A stretch of 6,623 bases of DNA, from the NCBI GenBank assembly GCA_903944755.1, contig CAJATB010000174.1, forward strand, positions 1 through 6,623. The letters run 5' to 3'. The DNA comes from an uncultured Bacteroidota bacterium. GTDB taxonomy: Bacteria; Bacteroidota; Bacteroidia; Chitinophagales; Chitinophagaceae. This document shows positions 6,305-6,623 of the stretch, piece by piece. The translations under genes were made by a program, and so were the position numbers. The notes beneath the pieces were generated by a model. The model was not told the DNA's origin, searched no databases, and saw only the letters and a list, made by a program, of their open reading frames with translations. How positions within the stretch are numbered: the stretch's first letter is position 1; every line of letters starts with the position of its first letter.

Positions 6305-6623
6305 TTTTTAATTTATTAGTTAGGATTATAAAGAATAGTTGATAGAAATACCAAAAGTAGCCGTACTCATAATTATTAACCGTCACTATGGAAGACACCA
6401 CAAACCTACGACCGCGGCGCACCTCAACTTGTCCATCAATGTCAACGTGTTTCCACAAAATGCCTACGTCTTCTTCGTGCATACAGATGTCATTTGGAAT
6501 CTCGCGAATTGATCCGTCTGGCTGGGTGACTGCGGCGTCAAGATACACAATCTCGCCCAAGCAGTCGCAACCAAGCGTGAGCGAGTTGGTGTAATTTCCC
6601 ATCCCAAACTCGCCGGTGTCAAA
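6297..6623 (-). CDS. Copper amine oxidase internal fragment fused to unrelated sequence (open at right edge)
   Basis: The frame is open from the window edge to a TAA at 6299-6297 (108 codons visible, no start needed). Residues 1-94 are an unmistakable segment of a copper-containing primary-amine oxidase, which oxidises amines to aldehydes with release of ammonia and H2O2. FDTGEFGMG (1-9) carries the expected catalytic-base aspartate (D2). NSLTLGCDCLGEIVYLDA, then ICMHEEDVGILWKH, then VEVRRGRRFVVS are core blocks of the family. TVNNYEYGYFWYFY holds the T-x-x-N-Y-E topaquinone site with Tyr85 (codon 6371-6369). D2 to Y85 is 83 residues, the spacing I recall for the E. coli enzyme (Asp383, Tyr466). 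After about residue 94-95 the family sequence ('DGTI...') stops and an unrelated AT-rich tail LFFIILTNKLKIL follows, so the copper-ligand histidines are absent. It cannot be a working enzyme as it stands. GC is about 51% against about one third elsewhere, so it appears foreign or chimeric. Confidence 0.85.
   Translation of the reverse strand, partial: FDTGEFGMGNYTNSLTLGCDCLGEIVYLDAAVTQPDGSIREIPNDICMHEEDVGILWKHVDIDGQVEVRRGRRFVVSSIVTVNNYEYGYFWYFYQLFFIILTNKLKIL
6326..6370 (-). CDS. C-terminal tail of a probable TonB-dependent receptor (only last codons present)
   Basis: On the minus strand, in a frame different from the amine oxidase frame, the codons just before a TAA stop (6328-6326) read STATFGISINYSL. 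Alternating aromatic and hydrophobic residues ending a few bases before a beta-helix lipoprotein gene are what the last beta strand of a Bacteroidota TonB-dependent outer-membrane receptor looks like. The frame is closed upstream by TGA at 6385-6383, so the rest of the receptor is missing: it has been replaced by the amine oxidase sequence. With about 13 residues the family call rests on pattern and position (40 bases upstream of the lipoprotein, same strand), not on a domain match. Confidence 0.5.
   Translation of the reverse strand: MSTATFGISINYSL
6342..6385. other. Chimeric join between amine oxidase and receptor-tail sequence
   Basis: Amine oxidase similarity continues down to about 6342, while the receptor-tail frame is plausible from 6326 up to about 6370 and must end by the TGA at 6385-6383. 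The two therefore overlap by up to about 29 bases that make sense in both frames. The base composition step is abrupt: 6301-6360 is 12 of 60 GC by my count, and 6381-6623 is about 51%. No target-site duplication, terminal inverted repeat, transposase or tRNA is seen at the step. This is best read as an assembly or library chimera joined at short shared sequence. Confidence 0.65.

Noticed and set aside
5485..6319. Plus-strand open frames of 70-86 codons opposite the lipoprotein gene
   Set aside because: They are antisense shadows of a well-supported coding frame, with no recognisable domain or start context.
6388..6594. Plus-strand 68-codon open frame opposite the amine oxidase segment
   Set aside because: The opposite strand matches a conserved enzyme family block for block, so this frame is a shadow.
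6342..6623. Integrated mobile element or horizontally acquired amine oxidase island
   Set aside because: No transposase, inverted repeats, target duplication or integration site is visible, and the gene is cut in mid-domain; a chimeric join is simpler on present evidence.
1..6623. tRNA, rRNA, CRISPR array, riboswitch or defence-system genes
   Set aside because: Both strands were read for cloverleaf signatures, regularly spaced repeats and known domains; none was seen, and coding genes occupy nearly all of the window.

Overview
The window looks like AT-rich (roughly one third GC by eye) chromosomal DNA of a member of the Bacteroidota. This rests on the gene families, an exact Bacteroidota-type -7 promoter element (TAnnTTTG), the near absence of Shine-Dalgarno sequences, A-rich leaders, and a TonB-receptor tail followed by a surface-type lipoprotein. 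A lineage below the phylum cannot be fixed from this sequence alone.

Layout. Positions 1-1195 (minus strand) carry an LpxH-like metallophosphoesterase followed, with a one-base stop/start overlap, by the first 117 codons of a MurG-like (GT-B type) glycosyltransferase that runs off the left edge. A 137-base divergent intergenic region (1196-1332) holds the promoter of a compact plus-strand polyphosphate operon: ppk1 (1333-3396) and, two bases later, a short Ppx/GppA exopolyphosphatase (3399-4283, TTG start). Convergent to it on the minus strand are a small GNAT-fold acetyltransferase (4312-4758) and, 27 bases upstream of that, a 499-residue lipoprotein with a predicted right-handed beta-helix (4786-6285). 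Just upstream of the lipoprotein are the last codons of what looks like a TonB-dependent receptor (stop at 6326-6328).

The right end is anomalous. From about 6342-6385 to the edge the minus strand encodes a clear internal piece of a copper amine oxidase, including the topaquinone site, in DNA of about 51% GC (my count over 6381-6623). It is fused in mid-gene to the receptor tail. The simplest reading is a chimeric join, by assembly or library artefact or less likely a real recombination, in a short stretch that makes sense in both reading frames.

How the genes work together. Ppk1 makes polyphosphate from ATP and Ppx degrades it, so their two-gene operon sets the cellular polyphosphate level. 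The phosphoesterase and glycosyltransferase probably act in envelope glycolipid or polysaccharide metabolism. The receptor tail and lipoprotein probably belonged to one outer-membrane uptake or surface locus. Apart from the anomalous right end, I see no previously undescribed system; the rest is ordinary Bacteroidota housekeeping and envelope content.
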